Below, piece after piece: positions 16,847 to 25,143 of a DNA stretch of 64,000 nucleotides (position 1 is the first letter of the stretch; each line of letters starts with the position of its first letter). The position numbers were made by a program, and so were the translations under genes. Below the pieces are notes generated by a model. That model was not told where the DNA came from, ran no database searches, and was given only the letters and a program-made list of their open reading frames with translations. The stretch spans positions 2,685,501-2,749,500 of the forward strand of contig NZ_JABMLK010000001.1 of the NCBI RefSeq assembly GCF_013394855.1, read 5' to 3'. The DNA comes from Limnobaculum xujianqingii. GTDB taxonomy: Bacteria > Pseudomonadota > Gammaproteobacteria > Enterobacterales > Enterobacteriaceae.

Positions 16847-17021
16847 AAAAGTAATCCTTACCTGAATGCGGATAGTAGAAATAATGATAAAAAGGCCCGC
16901 ATCATGAAGCGCTCCCTTTTACGGGAGACTTCATTTTGCAGTTCTCATAGCCTGATATTGTACCACTTTTAAGCGCCAGCGCTGGTGCTTAACCTCCAAT
17001 TAGTACAACTAATGAGTCAAT

Positions 17022-17360
17022 CTACCATCCACAGACGTTAGACTCTTCATCCGTCTCGTATCCACGCACAATATAGACTAGCTCTTTAACCGCATCGGCC
17101 GAAACAGCGGGATCTTCAAGCTCTGAAAGCGTTGAAAAGTGCTTATTAACGGAAACACCATTGTTCTTATTAGTCACTGTCAGCGTAAATTTTTCTCCGC
17201 TGATATTTTTATCTTTCAGTTGGTGTGTCAACTCGGTAATAGCATCCACCGCGACTTCTGGCACATATAACGCCATTGGCTTCAGATAAATTTTCTCTAC
17301 GATTTGGTTATTACCACCATTCGACAATGCTAATGAATAGCCTTTATTCTCAACAGTCAT
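17022..17360 (-). CDS. yoaG: Tandem YoaG-domain protein
   Basis: 112 aa from the ATG with AAGGTGG ahead. The second half (TLTVTNKNNGVSVNKHF, ending YETDEESNVCGW) matches E. coli YoaG, a 60-aa protein that forms a dimer. The first half repeats the same fold (SLALSNGGNNQIVEKIYLKP, YVPEVAVDAITEL), so this is a head-to-tail fusion of two YoaG units. It directly follows yeaR, as in the E. coli nitrate/NO-induced yeaR-yoaG operon. Biochemical role unknown. Confidence 0.8.
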   Translation of the reverse strand: MTVENKGYSLALSNGGNNQIVEKIYLKPMALYVPEVAVDAITELTHQLKDKNISGEKFTLTVTNKNNGVSVNKHFSTLSELEDPAVSADAVKELVYIVRGYETDEESNVCGW

Positions 17361-17373
17361 CTTATATACCACC

Positions 17374-17706
17374 TTAATCTTCCAGGAGAATTTTTGGATC
17401 TACATAAAAATCCACATTGAATACGGTATCGTCCGACAGCGCCTCAATTCGATGCCAGGTTTCCGGAGGGAACACACCAAACTGCCCGGCTTCGATAATG
17501 AAGGTATCTGTTGGTTCAACACTCGTTTCATCAGCATAGCTAAAATATTGAATACTTCCCTGCATCACACATAAGCGTGGGTAAACACCCTGCCGTGTAC
17601 CAGTATCTAAGTGACGTTTCCAGATAGAGGGGGGAGCGGTGTCTTTTGTCCAGAAAGGTGTTGTTCGTGTGTGGATATAATTTGTTGGAATAATAATGCG
17701 TTGCAT
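17374..17706 (-). CDS. yeaR: YeaR-like cupin (DUF1971)
   Basis: 110 aa closely following E. coli YeaR: NYIHTRTTPFWTKDTAPPSI, RQGVYPRLCVMQG, IIEAGQFGVFPPETWHRIEA, FNVDFYV. A small beta-barrel cupin related to the TehB N-terminal domain. First gene of the yeaR-yoaG unit; the NsrR-like site upstream fits induction by nitrate or nitric oxide. Confidence 0.9.
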   Translation of the reverse strand: MQRIIIPTNYIHTRTTPFWTKDTAPPSIWKRHLDTGTRQGVYPRLCVMQGSIQYFSYADETSVEPTDTFIIEAGQFGVFPPETWHRIEALSDDTVFNVDFYVDPKILLED

Positions 17707-17768
17707 ATCTCAACCTCATATTATTTGGTACCACTACCATCTAGTGCGGCGGCACCGTTGAACTAATA

Positions 17769-17790
17769 TGATGTATATTATATACCTCTT
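17769..17790. promoter_or_regulatory. NsrR-like operator upstream of yeaR
   Basis: TGATGTATATTATATACCTC is a near-symmetric AT-rich motif resembling the NsrR consensus (AGATGYATTT with its inverted partner), about 60 bp ahead of yeaR. E. coli yeaR is repressed by NsrR; the match is by eye. Confidence 0.45.
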
Positions 17791-17999
17791 TTAATCGCAT
17801 TGAATAATTTTGTTATAAATGTGCTTGATAGGTTTTTAACCCATTAAATAGCCAAATCTATGAACATTAACATCAATAAGTTAACAAAAAGACAAGATAA
17901 TACACTTTAGAAAATCAATGTTCCGGTACCAATTAAACATCATTGACTTCAATAGCTAACTGCATAATAGATAAGCTTCTTTTCACGGGAACGGAAATG

Positions 18000-18090
18000 A
18001 AAAAGCCCCTTTCGGGGCTGGCATGTTATTTCTGCACTAGATATGGATAGGAACAATCTTCATTGAGGGTGTAGAAATAACATGCAGTTA
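18000..18090 (-). ncRNA. Candidate small RNA with long hairpin and terminator
   Basis: On the minus strand, TTGTTT (18115-18120) and TACATT (18092-18097), spaced 17 bp, form a plausible promoter. Directly downstream is a 17-bp inverted repeat (18021-18037 with 18069-18085, one mismatch, 31-nt loop). A strong terminator, GCCCC-GAAA-GGGGC followed by five T, comes next. No ORF fits inside, so the unit would give an RNA of about 85-90 nt. Confidence 0.5.
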
Positions 18091-18434
18091 GAATGTATCA
18101 ATTCACTTTATGCAAAACAACAACAAAACCGCGTTTAACGGGTTTATAAAAGCACATAAAAATTGATCTATTGTTTAAAGCACTTTTCTGTTTCTTGCTT
18201 CCAGTAAAAACTCGTCAATAGAAGCAGAGAAAGTCACCCTCATAAAAAGCAGCAATAATAAATTCACTCATTATTTACACTGCTCTTTACTAACTAAGTA
18301 AATGATTTTTATATTTTCAGGCAATAAAATTCACTACATTAAATAAAGAATGCCTCAGATATGTATAACTCTGGTGACGAGCTACCCTTTTAATATTAAA
18401 ATACGTTCTGGAAATTTGTTATATGGAAATAAAA

Positions 18435-18923
18435 ATGAAATGTATTCATTGTCATGAAAATGAACCAAATAAAGAATCTGGCCTTTGTGATAGCTGTGAA
18501 TCAAAAGAGTCGGCTAAAATTAACGGATTATTGTATCTACCGGCTCTGGGCTTGTGTATAAGCGCCATCCTGACACCAATTAGTTTTATAAAGTATTTCA
18601 GTATGTTATCCAGCAATCTTCCTTCATATGTTGCTTATTATTTATATGCTGGCACATTTATTTTGTTTATCGATATATTAATGACTTATTTTTCAGCATG
18701 GACTTTCTTTAAAAAGAAAAAATCCATAAAGAAAGTCATTATTTCTTATTATATTTTTGGTGCCATTACAGCTTTATATTTTACGATACTTGCATCATAT
18801 CTTTTTAATATGCCATTAACTACTCCAGATATCAGAGCGTTAACTTCAGCATTTGTTGGATTAATATTCTGGGTACCTTATTTCTTATTATCAAAAAGAA
18901 TACCCATGGTATTTAGTAAGTGA
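18435..18923 (+). CDS. DUF2569 membrane protein with zinc-ribbon head
   Basis: 162 aa. An N-terminal zinc ribbon (MKCIHCHENEPNKESGLCDSC) is followed by four hydrophobic segments. INGLLYLPALGLCISAILTP is the start of the DUF2569 family, found in YdgK-type inner-membrane proteins. An alternative start 12 bp upstream is possible. Function unknown. Confidence 0.75.
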   Translation: MKCIHCHENEPNKESGLCDSCESKESAKINGLLYLPALGLCISAILTPISFIKYFSMLSSNLPSYVAYYLYAGTFILFIDILMTYFSAWTFFKKKKSIKKVIISYYIFGAITALYFTILASYLFNMPLTTPDIRALTSAFVGLIFWVPYFLLSKRIPMVFSK

Positions 18924-19005
18924 AAAGTATCTTTCCCTGATAGTTATAATGTTCAAGTCTGATGAGATCTAAAACCATACACTCAAGAATCATAAAAGGA
19001 ATAAA

Positions 19006-19725
19006 ATGATTACAGTTAGTACCCTGATCACCGCATTGTCACTTGGCATAACAGGCTCCGCTTTATTGCAAGATGAACTGAACGAGAATCAAATCAATAC
19101 GATTTTGTCTACCGCGTTTACTGACCGCAAAAATGTGCCAGTGAGAGCCTGCGTTACATTGCCGGCCGCTGCCGCAGAACTACCGGCAGATGTAGAAACC
19201 GCGTCATTACTAACGATGGAAGGAACAGTAAAAAAAGACGTAGCGGCGCTAATCAAAAACGGCTTGATTACGGTTCAATTTAATACGGGAAAAGGGGCAC
19301 CAACTGTTAAAAAACCAGGTTATGTGGCCATTGAGAAAGATGTTTCTTTAAGCCATGTTGAAGTGACACCTTTCGGTAAGTCATTTTATCGATACGATGA
19401 ATCTAAAAGCAGTGGCGCACTGAACGGAAAGAAAGGTCTTTATACTGCCAATCGCTTCTGTGCACATATTGTCTATGGCGGCATGGAAAAATTTATGAAG
19501 CCGACCAAAAATCCATTTGATAATAATCCCCATCTGGTGACATGGGTTGATTTTTTATGGAAACCTGACGAAAGCAAGACAACCTGGCTTGTCGATAAAG
19601 ACCTCAGTAGTTCTCTGGGATTTTACCCTGAAAAAGATGGCTGGGCGCACAGGGGGATCCTGCTTGAGCAAAACGATGATGGCCGTTGGGGATTGGGGAA
19701 CGATCCTTATACTATTCGGTGGTGA
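19006..19725 (+). CDS. Secreted protein of unknown function
   Basis: 239 aa with an N-terminal hydrophobic segment (ITVSTLITALSLGITGSALL) that could be a signal peptide. The body has KKPGYVAIEKDVSLSHVEVT, NRFCAHIVYGGMEKF and a Trp-rich C-terminus (TWVDFLWKPDES, PYTIRW). I do not recognise the family. AGGAAT ribosome site just upstream. Confidence 0.65.
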   Translation: MITVSTLITALSLGITGSALLQDELNENQINTILSTAFTDRKNVPVRACVTLPAAAAELPADVETASLLTMEGTVKKDVAALIKNGLITVQFNTGKGAPTVKKPGYVAIEKDVSLSHVEVTPFGKSFYRYDESKSSGALNGKKGLYTANRFCAHIVYGGMEKFMKPTKNPFDNNPHLVTWVDFLWKPDESKTTWLVDKDLSSSLGFYPEKDGWAHRGILLEQNDDGRWGLGNDPYTIRW

Positions 19726-19906
19726 ATTTGGCTGGAAGTGAGATAGCCACTCTAAAGATCTGGGGGGAAATGGCTTAATTTGCCAGTCTGATACATATAA
19801 AAACACTTCATAGTATCAAGGTCGGTTTTTCTGACAATATAAAGATATTCTCATCAAACCGACCAAATACCTGCTACTGATAAATTACTTTATAACTAAT
19901 TTATGT

Positions 19907-20089
19907 TCAGTTTCCTTTTAGTGGCTCAGGTAACATTTCATAAAGCGCATTAGTCTTTTCCAAAAGAATAAATAACAAAGTCTCTCTGGTTGTTGCTTCA
20001 TCAGTAAATTATGCTGCATGTGTTAGCGCCAGACAGTGAGAGGCTAACTCTTCAGATGTAAGTGGGGTTTTATCGAGTAAATTATGCAT
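19907..20089 (-). pseudogene. Broken copy of the small acidic protein at 2878-3054
   Basis: Reads MHNLLDKTPLTSEELASHCL, then THAA, a TAA stop at codon 27, then FTDEATTRETLLFILLEKTN to a natural TGA. Motif order equals the intact copy (LAEQCLAL, TKESLQFILQEK). Either a nonsense change or a small deletion. It again lies divergently beside the structured element. Confidence 0.5.
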
Positions 20090-20144
20090 GGTATTCCCCC
20101 TGCTTATTATCTACGGCGGCAAAACCAATAAGGAATGTATATTT

Positions 20145-20250
20145 GGGATGAGTTTGGGTATGCTGTGCATCAGCCATGGCGTTAGTCCTGTTAACGTAGT
20201 GGTTAGAAGCTCCACTGGTGTTGGTAGCACCTTGGAGCTTCGCTCATTTT
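20145..20250 (+). ncRNA. C4-like structured RNA element, copy B
   Basis: Second copy of the element at 3148-3248: GAGTTTGGGTATGCT, CAGCCATGGCGTTAGT, TTAACGTAGTGGTTAGAA, then hairpins TGGTGTTGGTAGCACC and AGCTCCA/TGGAGCT. The changed but still paired arms relative to copy A argue for selection on RNA structure. The next gene downstream encodes a YlcI/YnfO-like protein. Confidence 0.45.
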
Positions 20251-20271
20251 CAAACCTTAAATAATATTAAG

Positions 20272-20304
20272 GTGTAGTCCACTATAAGTTCAAGTGGACT
20301 ACAC
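20272..20304. promoter_or_regulatory. 12-bp inverted-repeat operator
   Basis: GTGTAGTCCACT (20272-20283) and AGTGGACTACAC (20293-20304) are exact inverted copies nine bases apart. A further partial half-site (GTACTACAC) lies at 20341-20349, next to a TATACT -10-like box. Likely operator of the small gene at 20370. Confidence 0.55.
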
Positions 20305-20369
20305 TTCAAGTGTTTTAATGAAATATCTTTCATGTATACTGTACTACACCCAATAATCAGGAAACGATA

Positions 20370-20543
20370 ATGGCCACTGGTACTAAAAACGAGAAATCAC
20401 AAAAGATACAGGCCAGAGTCCCACATGAAGTTGTTGAAGCAATGGGACAGGTAAAGCTGGAAGGTGAGAGTACAGGGCAATTTATTGTTACGGCAATACA
20501 AACTGAGATCAAACGCCGCCAGAGAAAGGGCTCTAAAGAATAG
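20370..20543 (+). CDS. YlcI/YnfO-family small prophage protein
   Basis: 57 aa: MATGTKNEKSQKIQARVPHE then VVEAMGQVKLEGESTGQFIV and a basic tail. The QKIQARVPHEVVEAM stretch followed by a helix is a ribbon-helix-helix-like DNA-binding pattern, as in YlcI/YnfO of cryptic lambdoid prophages. The inverted repeat just upstream is a plausible autoregulatory site. Confidence 0.7.
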   Translation: MATGTKNEKSQKIQARVPHEVVEAMGQVKLEGESTGQFIVTAIQTEIKRRQRKGSKE

Positions 20544-20602
20544 TTGGCGTTTATGAAATAGCATGGCTGGCTCTCATAAAATTCAGAACATATATAGTTT
20601 CG

Positions 20603-21265
20603 TTAAGTATTACTAGTTTCTAATTTTTTGCTACTAAGTTGTCTAAGAGCTAGAGTCGCAATTTCCCGTAAAAGGCAACTCCTTTCATGTTCATCTTTAA
20701 TATTGGGAAGTTGACTGGCAAACTGAAGAATTCGATTATCAGTTGCTACAGCCGGGTCATATCCTACAAACTCATGAAATCGATTAAGGCCACATATCGT
20801 TATCGTTTTCTCCCCTTTTTCTGTTTTAGCCATGTAAAACTCCCCCGGATAAATTGCGTCAATATGCTGTTCATAATTGTCGAAATGAGGATGAACTATA
20901 TAATAATCACTCGAGTTTAAAGGTAATCTCTTTTTTGCCTTGCTATATGTAACTTTATTAATCCCCTTTCTTTGATTGCAGTCAGGGCATGCTACACAAA
21001 GATTTTTTGGTTCAAACATAAATTCATGGACTGACTCTCTTGATATAATATGCTCAACATCCCATTGTCTACCATTATGGCTTTTTGTAATTTGCTTACA
21101 ATATACACATTTATTTTTTTGCTCTTTTAAATAAAAAATCTTAATTTCTTTTCTTATAAAATCAATATCTTCATCAGACCAGCTTGCTCTACTGAAATTC
21201 TTATCCTGCAACTTTTCAGCTATCTTATTGAGCGCTTCTAAAGAATAGAGAATTGAATTAATCAA
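20603..21265 (-). CDS. HNH endonuclease, orphaned second gene of a defence-like pair
   Basis: 220 aa. HNH core: CVYCKQ, then DVEHIISRE, FEPKNLCVACPDCNQRKG, with two CxxC pairs for zinc. Similar small HNH proteins (for example PtuB of Septu) act with an upstream ATPase. The start is a TTG that overlaps by 8 bp the stop of an upstream frame, of which only the last ~23 codons remain before the IS element. PtuB-like is a suggestion, not a proven assignment. Confidence 0.7.
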   Translation of the reverse strand: MINSILYSLEALNKIAEKLQDKNFSRASWSDEDIDFIRKEIKIFYLKEQKNKCVYCKQITKSHNGRQWDVEHIISRESVHEFMFEPKNLCVACPDCNQRKGINKVTYSKAKKRLPLNSSDYYIVHPHFDNYEQHIDAIYPGEFYMAKTEKGEKTITICGLNRFHEFVGYDPAVATDNRILQFASQLPNIKDEHERSCLLREIATLALRQLSSKKLETSNT

Positions 21266-21330
21266 TTTTCAACTCCTTAGTAACACTGATCACAATATCA
21301 ATTAATCTTCTGACACTATCATTTTTATCC
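21258..21330 (-). pseudogene. 3' tail of the truncated partner gene of the HNH nuclease
   Basis: Minus-strand frame reads DKNDSVRRLIDIVISVTKEL then KID and TAA, overlapping the HNH start by 8 bp. This looks like the end of a real upstream gene. The IS200/IS605 left end begins immediately beyond it, and no continuation of the gene appears on the other side of the element. Confidence 0.5.
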
Positions 21331-21385
21331 GGTGTGCCGTAAAACCCTGTCCTTCAGGGCGGGGATATAAGGCACGGTTTTCTAC

Positions 21386-21803
21386 CTAACTAGGTGTTTG
21401 CTGTTGCTCAATGTACTGTCGGATGATGGATATTGGCGCACCACCGCAACTACTAGCAAAGTAGCTCGGAGTCCACAGAACACCTTTGTAGTAATACCGT
21501 GCACCAATATCTGGACGGTCACGGCGGAGTAACCGACTGGATACCCCTTTGAGGCTGTTGACTAAACTGGATACCGCTAATTTTGGCGGGTAATTGACCA
21601 GCAAGTGAACGTGATCTCCTTCACCATCCATCTCGACCAGTTCAACATCAAAATCGGCGCATACGCTAGCAAAATAGCTCCGCAACCTATCGATAGCATC
21701 CTGATCAAATATTTTACGTCGATACTTGGCAACAAATACCAAGTGAAACATGCATCAGGAAAGTACAGTGTCTTCCTCGACGAATATCGGTTTCTTTTGT
21801 CAT
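21386..21803 (-). pseudogene. tnpA: Y1 transposase TnpA with 5' frameshift
   Basis: The ATG at 21803 opens MTKETDIRRGRHCTFLMHV, the usual TnpA start, but an extra base near 21746-21748 (AAA run on the plus strand) shifts the frame. The remainder, HLVFVAKYRRKIFD, continues in another frame from an ATG at 21751. The HUH motif (HVHLLV) and catalytic Tyr (IRQYIEQQ) are present. A shortened product lacking the first strand may be made, but normal TnpA is not. Confidence 0.75.
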
Positions 21804-21826
21804 AGGCCAAAAGTATAATCTTCCAT

Positions 21827-23035
21827 ATGAAACGACTACAAGCCTTCAAATTCCAGTTAAGACCTAATGGTCAGCAAGAGCGCGATATGCGTTGCTTCGC
21901 TGGGGCATGTCGTTTTGTGTTCAACAAATCGTTGGTCTTGCAGAACGAAAACCATGAGGCGGGTAACAAATACCTTTCCTATGTAAAAATGGCGGCATGG
22001 CTGGTTGAGTGGAAAAAAACACCTGAAACGCAATGGTTGAAAGAAGCACCATCCCAGCCTTTGCAACAGGCTTTAAAAGATCTTGAGCGAGCCTATAAAA
22101 ACTTCTTTCAGAAACGGGCGTCATTCCCACGGTTTAAAAAACGGGGGCAAAGTGATGCATTCCGCTACCCGCAGGGTGTGAAACTGGATCAAGAGAACAA
22201 CCGTATATCGCTGCCAAAACTGGGCTGGATAAGTTATCGCAATAGCCGTGAAGTCATTGGAGAAGTGAAGAACGTCACTGTCAGCCAGTCATGCGGTAAG
22301 TGGTACGTCAGCATCCAGACGGAATATGAAGTCACTGAACCAGCTCATGTTTCAACATCGATGGTTGGTCTTGATGCTGGCGTGGCGAAGCTAGCTACAC
22401 TATCAGATGGCACCATTTTTGAGCCTGTACACAGCTTTAAAACCAATCAAAAGAAGCTCGCCAGACTCCAGCGTGAAATGAGCCGCAAGGTGAAGTTCAG
22501 CAATAACTGGAAGAAGGCTAAACACAAAGTACAAAACCTGCACTCTCGTATCGCGAACATCCGCCGAGACTACCTTCATAAGGTCAGCACGACAATCAGC
22601 AAAAACCACGCCATGATCGTCATTGAAGACTTAAAGGTTGCCAACATGTCAAAGTCAGCCGCGGGTACGGTCAGCCAGCCGGGGCGCAACGTCCGGGCAA
22701 AATCAGGCTTAAACCGTTCGATATTAGATCAGGGTTGGTACGAACTGCGCCGCCAGCTTGAGTATAAGCAGCTCTGGCGCGGTGGTCATGTGCTGGCGAT
22801 TAATCCGGCCTACACTAGCCAGAAATGTGCTTGCTGTGGTCATACAGCGAAAGAAAACCGCCAGTCCCAAAGCCTGTTTGAGTGTCTGGAATGTGGATAT
22901 ACAGAGAATGCCGATATAAACGGCGCTCGTAATATTTTAGCGGCGGGGCACGCCGCGTTAGCCTGTGGAGAGATGGCAGCTTTAGGCCGTTCGATGAAGC
23001 AGGAACCCACCGAGGCGAGTCAGACTTCGGTCTGA
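21827..23035 (+). CDS. tnpB: TnpB RNA-guided nuclease of IS200/IS605
   Basis: 402 aa, full length. RuvC residues: Asp in [16 protein letters not shown], Glu in [13 protein letters not shown], Asp in [13 protein letters not shown]. Zinc finger CACC and CLEC between the last two. It appears intact, unlike tnpA. Known TnpB proteins use an RNA derived from the right end to cut DNA beside a short motif; the guide would be read from the flank past 23083. Confidence 0.9.
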   Translation: MKRLQAFKFQLRPNGQQERDMRCFAGACRFVFNKSLVLQNENHEAGNKYLSYVKMAAWLVEWKKTPETQWLKEAPSQPLQQALKDLERAYKNFFQKRASFPRFKKRGQSDAFRYPQGVKLDQENNRISLPKLGWISYRNSREVIGEVKNVTVSQSCGKWYVSIQTEYEVTEPAHVSTSMVGLDAGVAKLATLSDGTIFEPVHSFKTNQKKLARLQREMSRKVKFSNNWKKAKHKVQNLHSRIANIRRDYLHKVSTTISKNHAMIVIEDLKVANMSKSAAGTVSQPGRNVRAKSGLNRSILDQGWYELRRQLEYKQLWRGGHVLAINPAYTSQKCACCGHTAKENRQSQSLFECLECGYTENADINGARNILAAGHAALACGEMAALGRSMKQEPTEASQTSV

Positions 23036-23046
23036 ACGCTGTAGGA

Positions 23047-23083
23047 ATCCTCGCCCTTTAGGGCGGGGAGGATGTCAAGACAC
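23047..23083 (+). ncRNA. Right-end hairpin, probable omega-RNA 3' scaffold
   Basis: ATCCTC-GCCC-TTTA-GGGC-GGGGAGGAT directly follows the tnpB stop. In this family the RNA guiding TnpB spans the tnpB 3' end and this palindrome, with the guide taken from the flank. Assignment is by position. Confidence 0.45.
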
Positions 23084-23233
23084 TCCGGACATAAGTTAAG
23101 CATCGTCCCGCAGCACCGACAAGGCTTCCTCTCGCGCAAGTTATTCATATATGCAACATTTACTTAACAATATTGATATATGTCAATAAAGAGCCAATCA
23201 TTAGCCTGTGGCATACGACCACGGGAGGATTTT

Positions 23234-24157
23234 ATGGCGCTTAAAGATGAGGATGATTTGGATATCATTTCCAAAGATTCAGTGGTGCATCACCACCACA
23301 AGGTAAAACATAAGCATACACATCACGCAAAGGGGCATCACATGGAGCCAGTTAACGTTTTTACTAACCCTATGGGTGGCGGTTACGGCTCCGGTTGCCA
23401 TGACGGCTTTGGCGGCGGCATGGGTGGACTGCTCGTCGGTGCTCTGCTGGGTCGCGGCCTGTTGGGCGGTGGCTTCGGTGGTTTCGGCGGCGGTTTTGGC
23501 TTCGACGGTAATCGCGGTTGCCATGATGGCCGTCACTGTGCCACCCCCGATGACGTTCTGGATATCCAGCAAATGGCGAAACTCGGGGACATTCAGGCAG
23601 CTATTCCGCTGGCTGAAGCTCAGACGCAACTGGCATTAGCTGGAATGCAGAACAACATCAACAATATGACCCTGGAACAAACCCTGGCGCTGACCGCCGG
23701 TCAGAACGCCATCCAGTTAGCACAGGCTAATACCCTGTATCAACTGGGTCAGGGTATCTGTGGGGTTAATTTCAATGTCGAGAAGACCGGCTGGCAGGTT
23801 GCCAAGACCGTGCAGAACGACGGCGAAAAAACCCGTGCACTGATTGGGTCTATTGACCGTGAAAACCTGAACCGTCAAATCACCGTACTGGCTAACGAAG
23901 TGACTGAACTGCGTCACGATGGTCGCCGCCGTGATGGTGAAGAAGGTATCAAGATTTCCATGATTAACAACCAAAATCAGCTACAGGGTCAAATTCAGTC
24001 CCAGGCGCAAGCCCAGGCACTGTTTAATGACCGGGTATTCCGTGAGCTGTGTGAAGTGGGTCAACTGGCGAAAGCCACTAACGCCCAAATCAATATCGGT
24101 TCAGGAACATTAACGGGTGCGGCTCAAACCGCTAACCCAATTAATACCCGCATCTGA
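23234..24157 (+). CDS. His/Gly-rich protein, probable prophage cargo
   Basis: About 307 aa from the ATG with GGGAGG ahead. A His-rich block (VVHHHHKVKHKHTHHAKGHH) leads to a Gly-rich stretch (GGGMGGLLVGALLGRGLLGG), then a long helical Gln/Asn/Ala region (NLNRQITVLANEVTEL, then QLQGQIQSQAQAQALF), ending NPINTRI. No known family. It is plus-strand, opposite to the neighbouring phage genes, and is followed by a strong terminator. Confidence 0.65.
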   Translation: MALKDEDDLDIISKDSVVHHHHKVKHKHTHHAKGHHMEPVNVFTNPMGGGYGSGCHDGFGGGMGGLLVGALLGRGLLGGGFGGFGGGFGFDGNRGCHDGRHCATPDDVLDIQQMAKLGDIQAAIPLAEAQTQLALAGMQNNINNMTLEQTLALTAGQNAIQLAQANTLYQLGQGICGVNFNVEKTGWQVAKTVQNDGEKTRALIGSIDRENLNRQITVLANEVTELRHDGRRRDGEEGIKISMINNQNQLQGQIQSQAQAQALFNDRVFRELCEVGQLAKATNAQINIGSGTLTGAAQTANPINTRI

Positions 24158-24161
24158 TACC

Positions 24162-24181
24162 AAGCCCCTTCGGGGGCTTTT
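24162..24181 (+). terminator. Rho-independent terminator
   Basis: AAGCCCC-TTCG-GGGGCTTTTC, tight stem with a UUCG tetraloop, 5 bp after the His/Gly-rich gene. Confidence 0.85.
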
Positions 24182-24270
24182 CAGCATGTTTGTGCTGTGA
24201 AATTAAAAACCACAGAACATTCACGTTACTGACCCTAGTTGGCCAACCTCATTTTTCAGCAGGATATGCT

Positions 24271-24657
24271 ATGTTTAATAACCCCTATAACAATCCTTAC
24301 CAGCAACTGGCTTCATTACAGAGCCAGCTACAGAATCCCTATATGCCAGCGCAGCAGCAATATCAGCAGCCCACACAGCCCAACATCCAGCAATTGATAC
24401 AGCAAGAGGTTCAGCGCCAGATTGCAGGTATGCAGCCACAGGCTCAATCCCTGCCACCAGCTCAACAGCAACCGGTGATTTCTCCCGGTGTGGCTATTCT
24501 CTCATCTATCGGTGGACATATGACGATAGTTGACCAGCAGTGGTTGAGTAATAATCTCGCCAACTTACCAGGCTTCTTTAGTACTCAGGACGGTAAAGAA
24601 CTAGTTCAACTGGCGCTGGCCGGATTTAAAAAGTATCTGGGGGTGCCAGATGAGTAA
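24271..24657 (+). CDS. Gln/Pro-rich protein
   Basis: 128 aa from the ATG at 24271 (AGGA ahead). A low-complexity N-terminal half (NPYNNPYQQLASLQSQ, QQQYQQPTQP) gives way to an ordered C-terminal half (GVAILSSIGGHMTIVDQQWL, FKKYLGVPDE). It follows the His/Gly-rich gene and could be part of the same module. Family unknown. Confidence 0.6.
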   Translation: MFNNPYNNPYQQLASLQSQLQNPYMPAQQQYQQPTQPNIQQLIQQEVQRQIAGMQPQAQSLPPAQQQPVISPGVAILSSIGGHMTIVDQQWLSNNLANLPGFFSTQDGKELVQLALAGFKKYLGVPDE

Positions 24658-24727
24658 TATTCCACCGTGGCCATCAAGGAATCCCCCAGATGACGATGAC
24701 GAAGCCCCGACAGAAGTCAGGGCTTAG
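24650..24727 (+). CDS. 25-aa proline/aspartate-rich peptide
   Basis: MSNIPPWPSRNPPDDDDEAP then TEVRA. The ATG overlaps the end of the preceding gene. Its end meets the convergent doc gene. Real status uncertain; the overlap is the main support. Confidence 0.35.
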   Translation: MSNIPPWPSRNPPDDDDEAPTEVRA

Positions 24728-25143
24728 AAGTCACTTATATAACCTGTTACGGTATCGGAAAGAAGATCGTTACGATAATCAGACAATACTTTCAGCGTGA
24801 AGCCGACATTATCAAAGCTGGCTTCACCCGTTGCTGCAAATATCGTAAGTTTCACTAATTCAAGTGATGTGTTTAGTTCGTAGCCATTCAAAAGTAAGAA
24901 AACACTGGATGCCTGAAACGCTGTGCGCTTATTGCCATCATGAAAAGCATGTGATTTCGCTATCGCAACCATATACATGGCAGCAAACGTAAAAATATCC
25001 TGACATCCCTCATAATCTTTCAACGTTTGTATTCTGAATAACGCACCTTCCAGCTTGTTAATATCTGGGTTGCCGCTATTCGGAAGCGTTGATTTTTGTA
25101 TCGCAATAACCTCATCAATAGTGAGAAATCTGATTTCTTCCAT
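24724..25143 (-). CDS. doc: Doc-type toxin (Fic fold)
   Basis: About 139 aa. The Fic/Doc motif HAFHDGNKRTAF is intact, preceded by the usual LTIDEVIAIQ start. Doc phosphorylates EF-Tu in known systems. The ATG overlaps the stop of the upstream antitoxin gene (TGATG), so translation is coupled. Confidence 0.85.
   Translation of the reverse strand: MEEIRFLTIDEVIAIQKSTLPNSGNPDINKLEGALFRIQTLKDYEGCQDIFTFAAMYMVAIAKSHAFHDGNKRTAFQASSVFLLLNGYELNTSLELVKLTIFAATGEASFDNVGFTLKVLSDYRNDLLSDTVTGYISDF

Larger units (their letters stand above)
21334..23083. mobile_element. IS200/IS605-family insertion sequence
   Basis: Divergent tnpA (minus) and tnpB (plus) flanked by subterminal palindromes: near the left end CCCTG-TCCTT-CAGGG within a GTGCC/GGCAC frame, near the right end GCCC-TTTA-GGGC flanked by ATCCTC/GAGGAT. 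No target duplication is expected for this family. Exact cleavage sites are not determinable by eye. It has interrupted or replaced the gene upstream of the HNH nuclease. Confidence 0.8.

Noticed and set aside
23084..23200. Continuation of the HNH partner gene beyond the IS right end
   Set aside because: The minus strand there encodes only a short Cys-containing frame (MNNLRERKPCRCCG) that does not resemble an ATPase, and the next gene is on the other strand.
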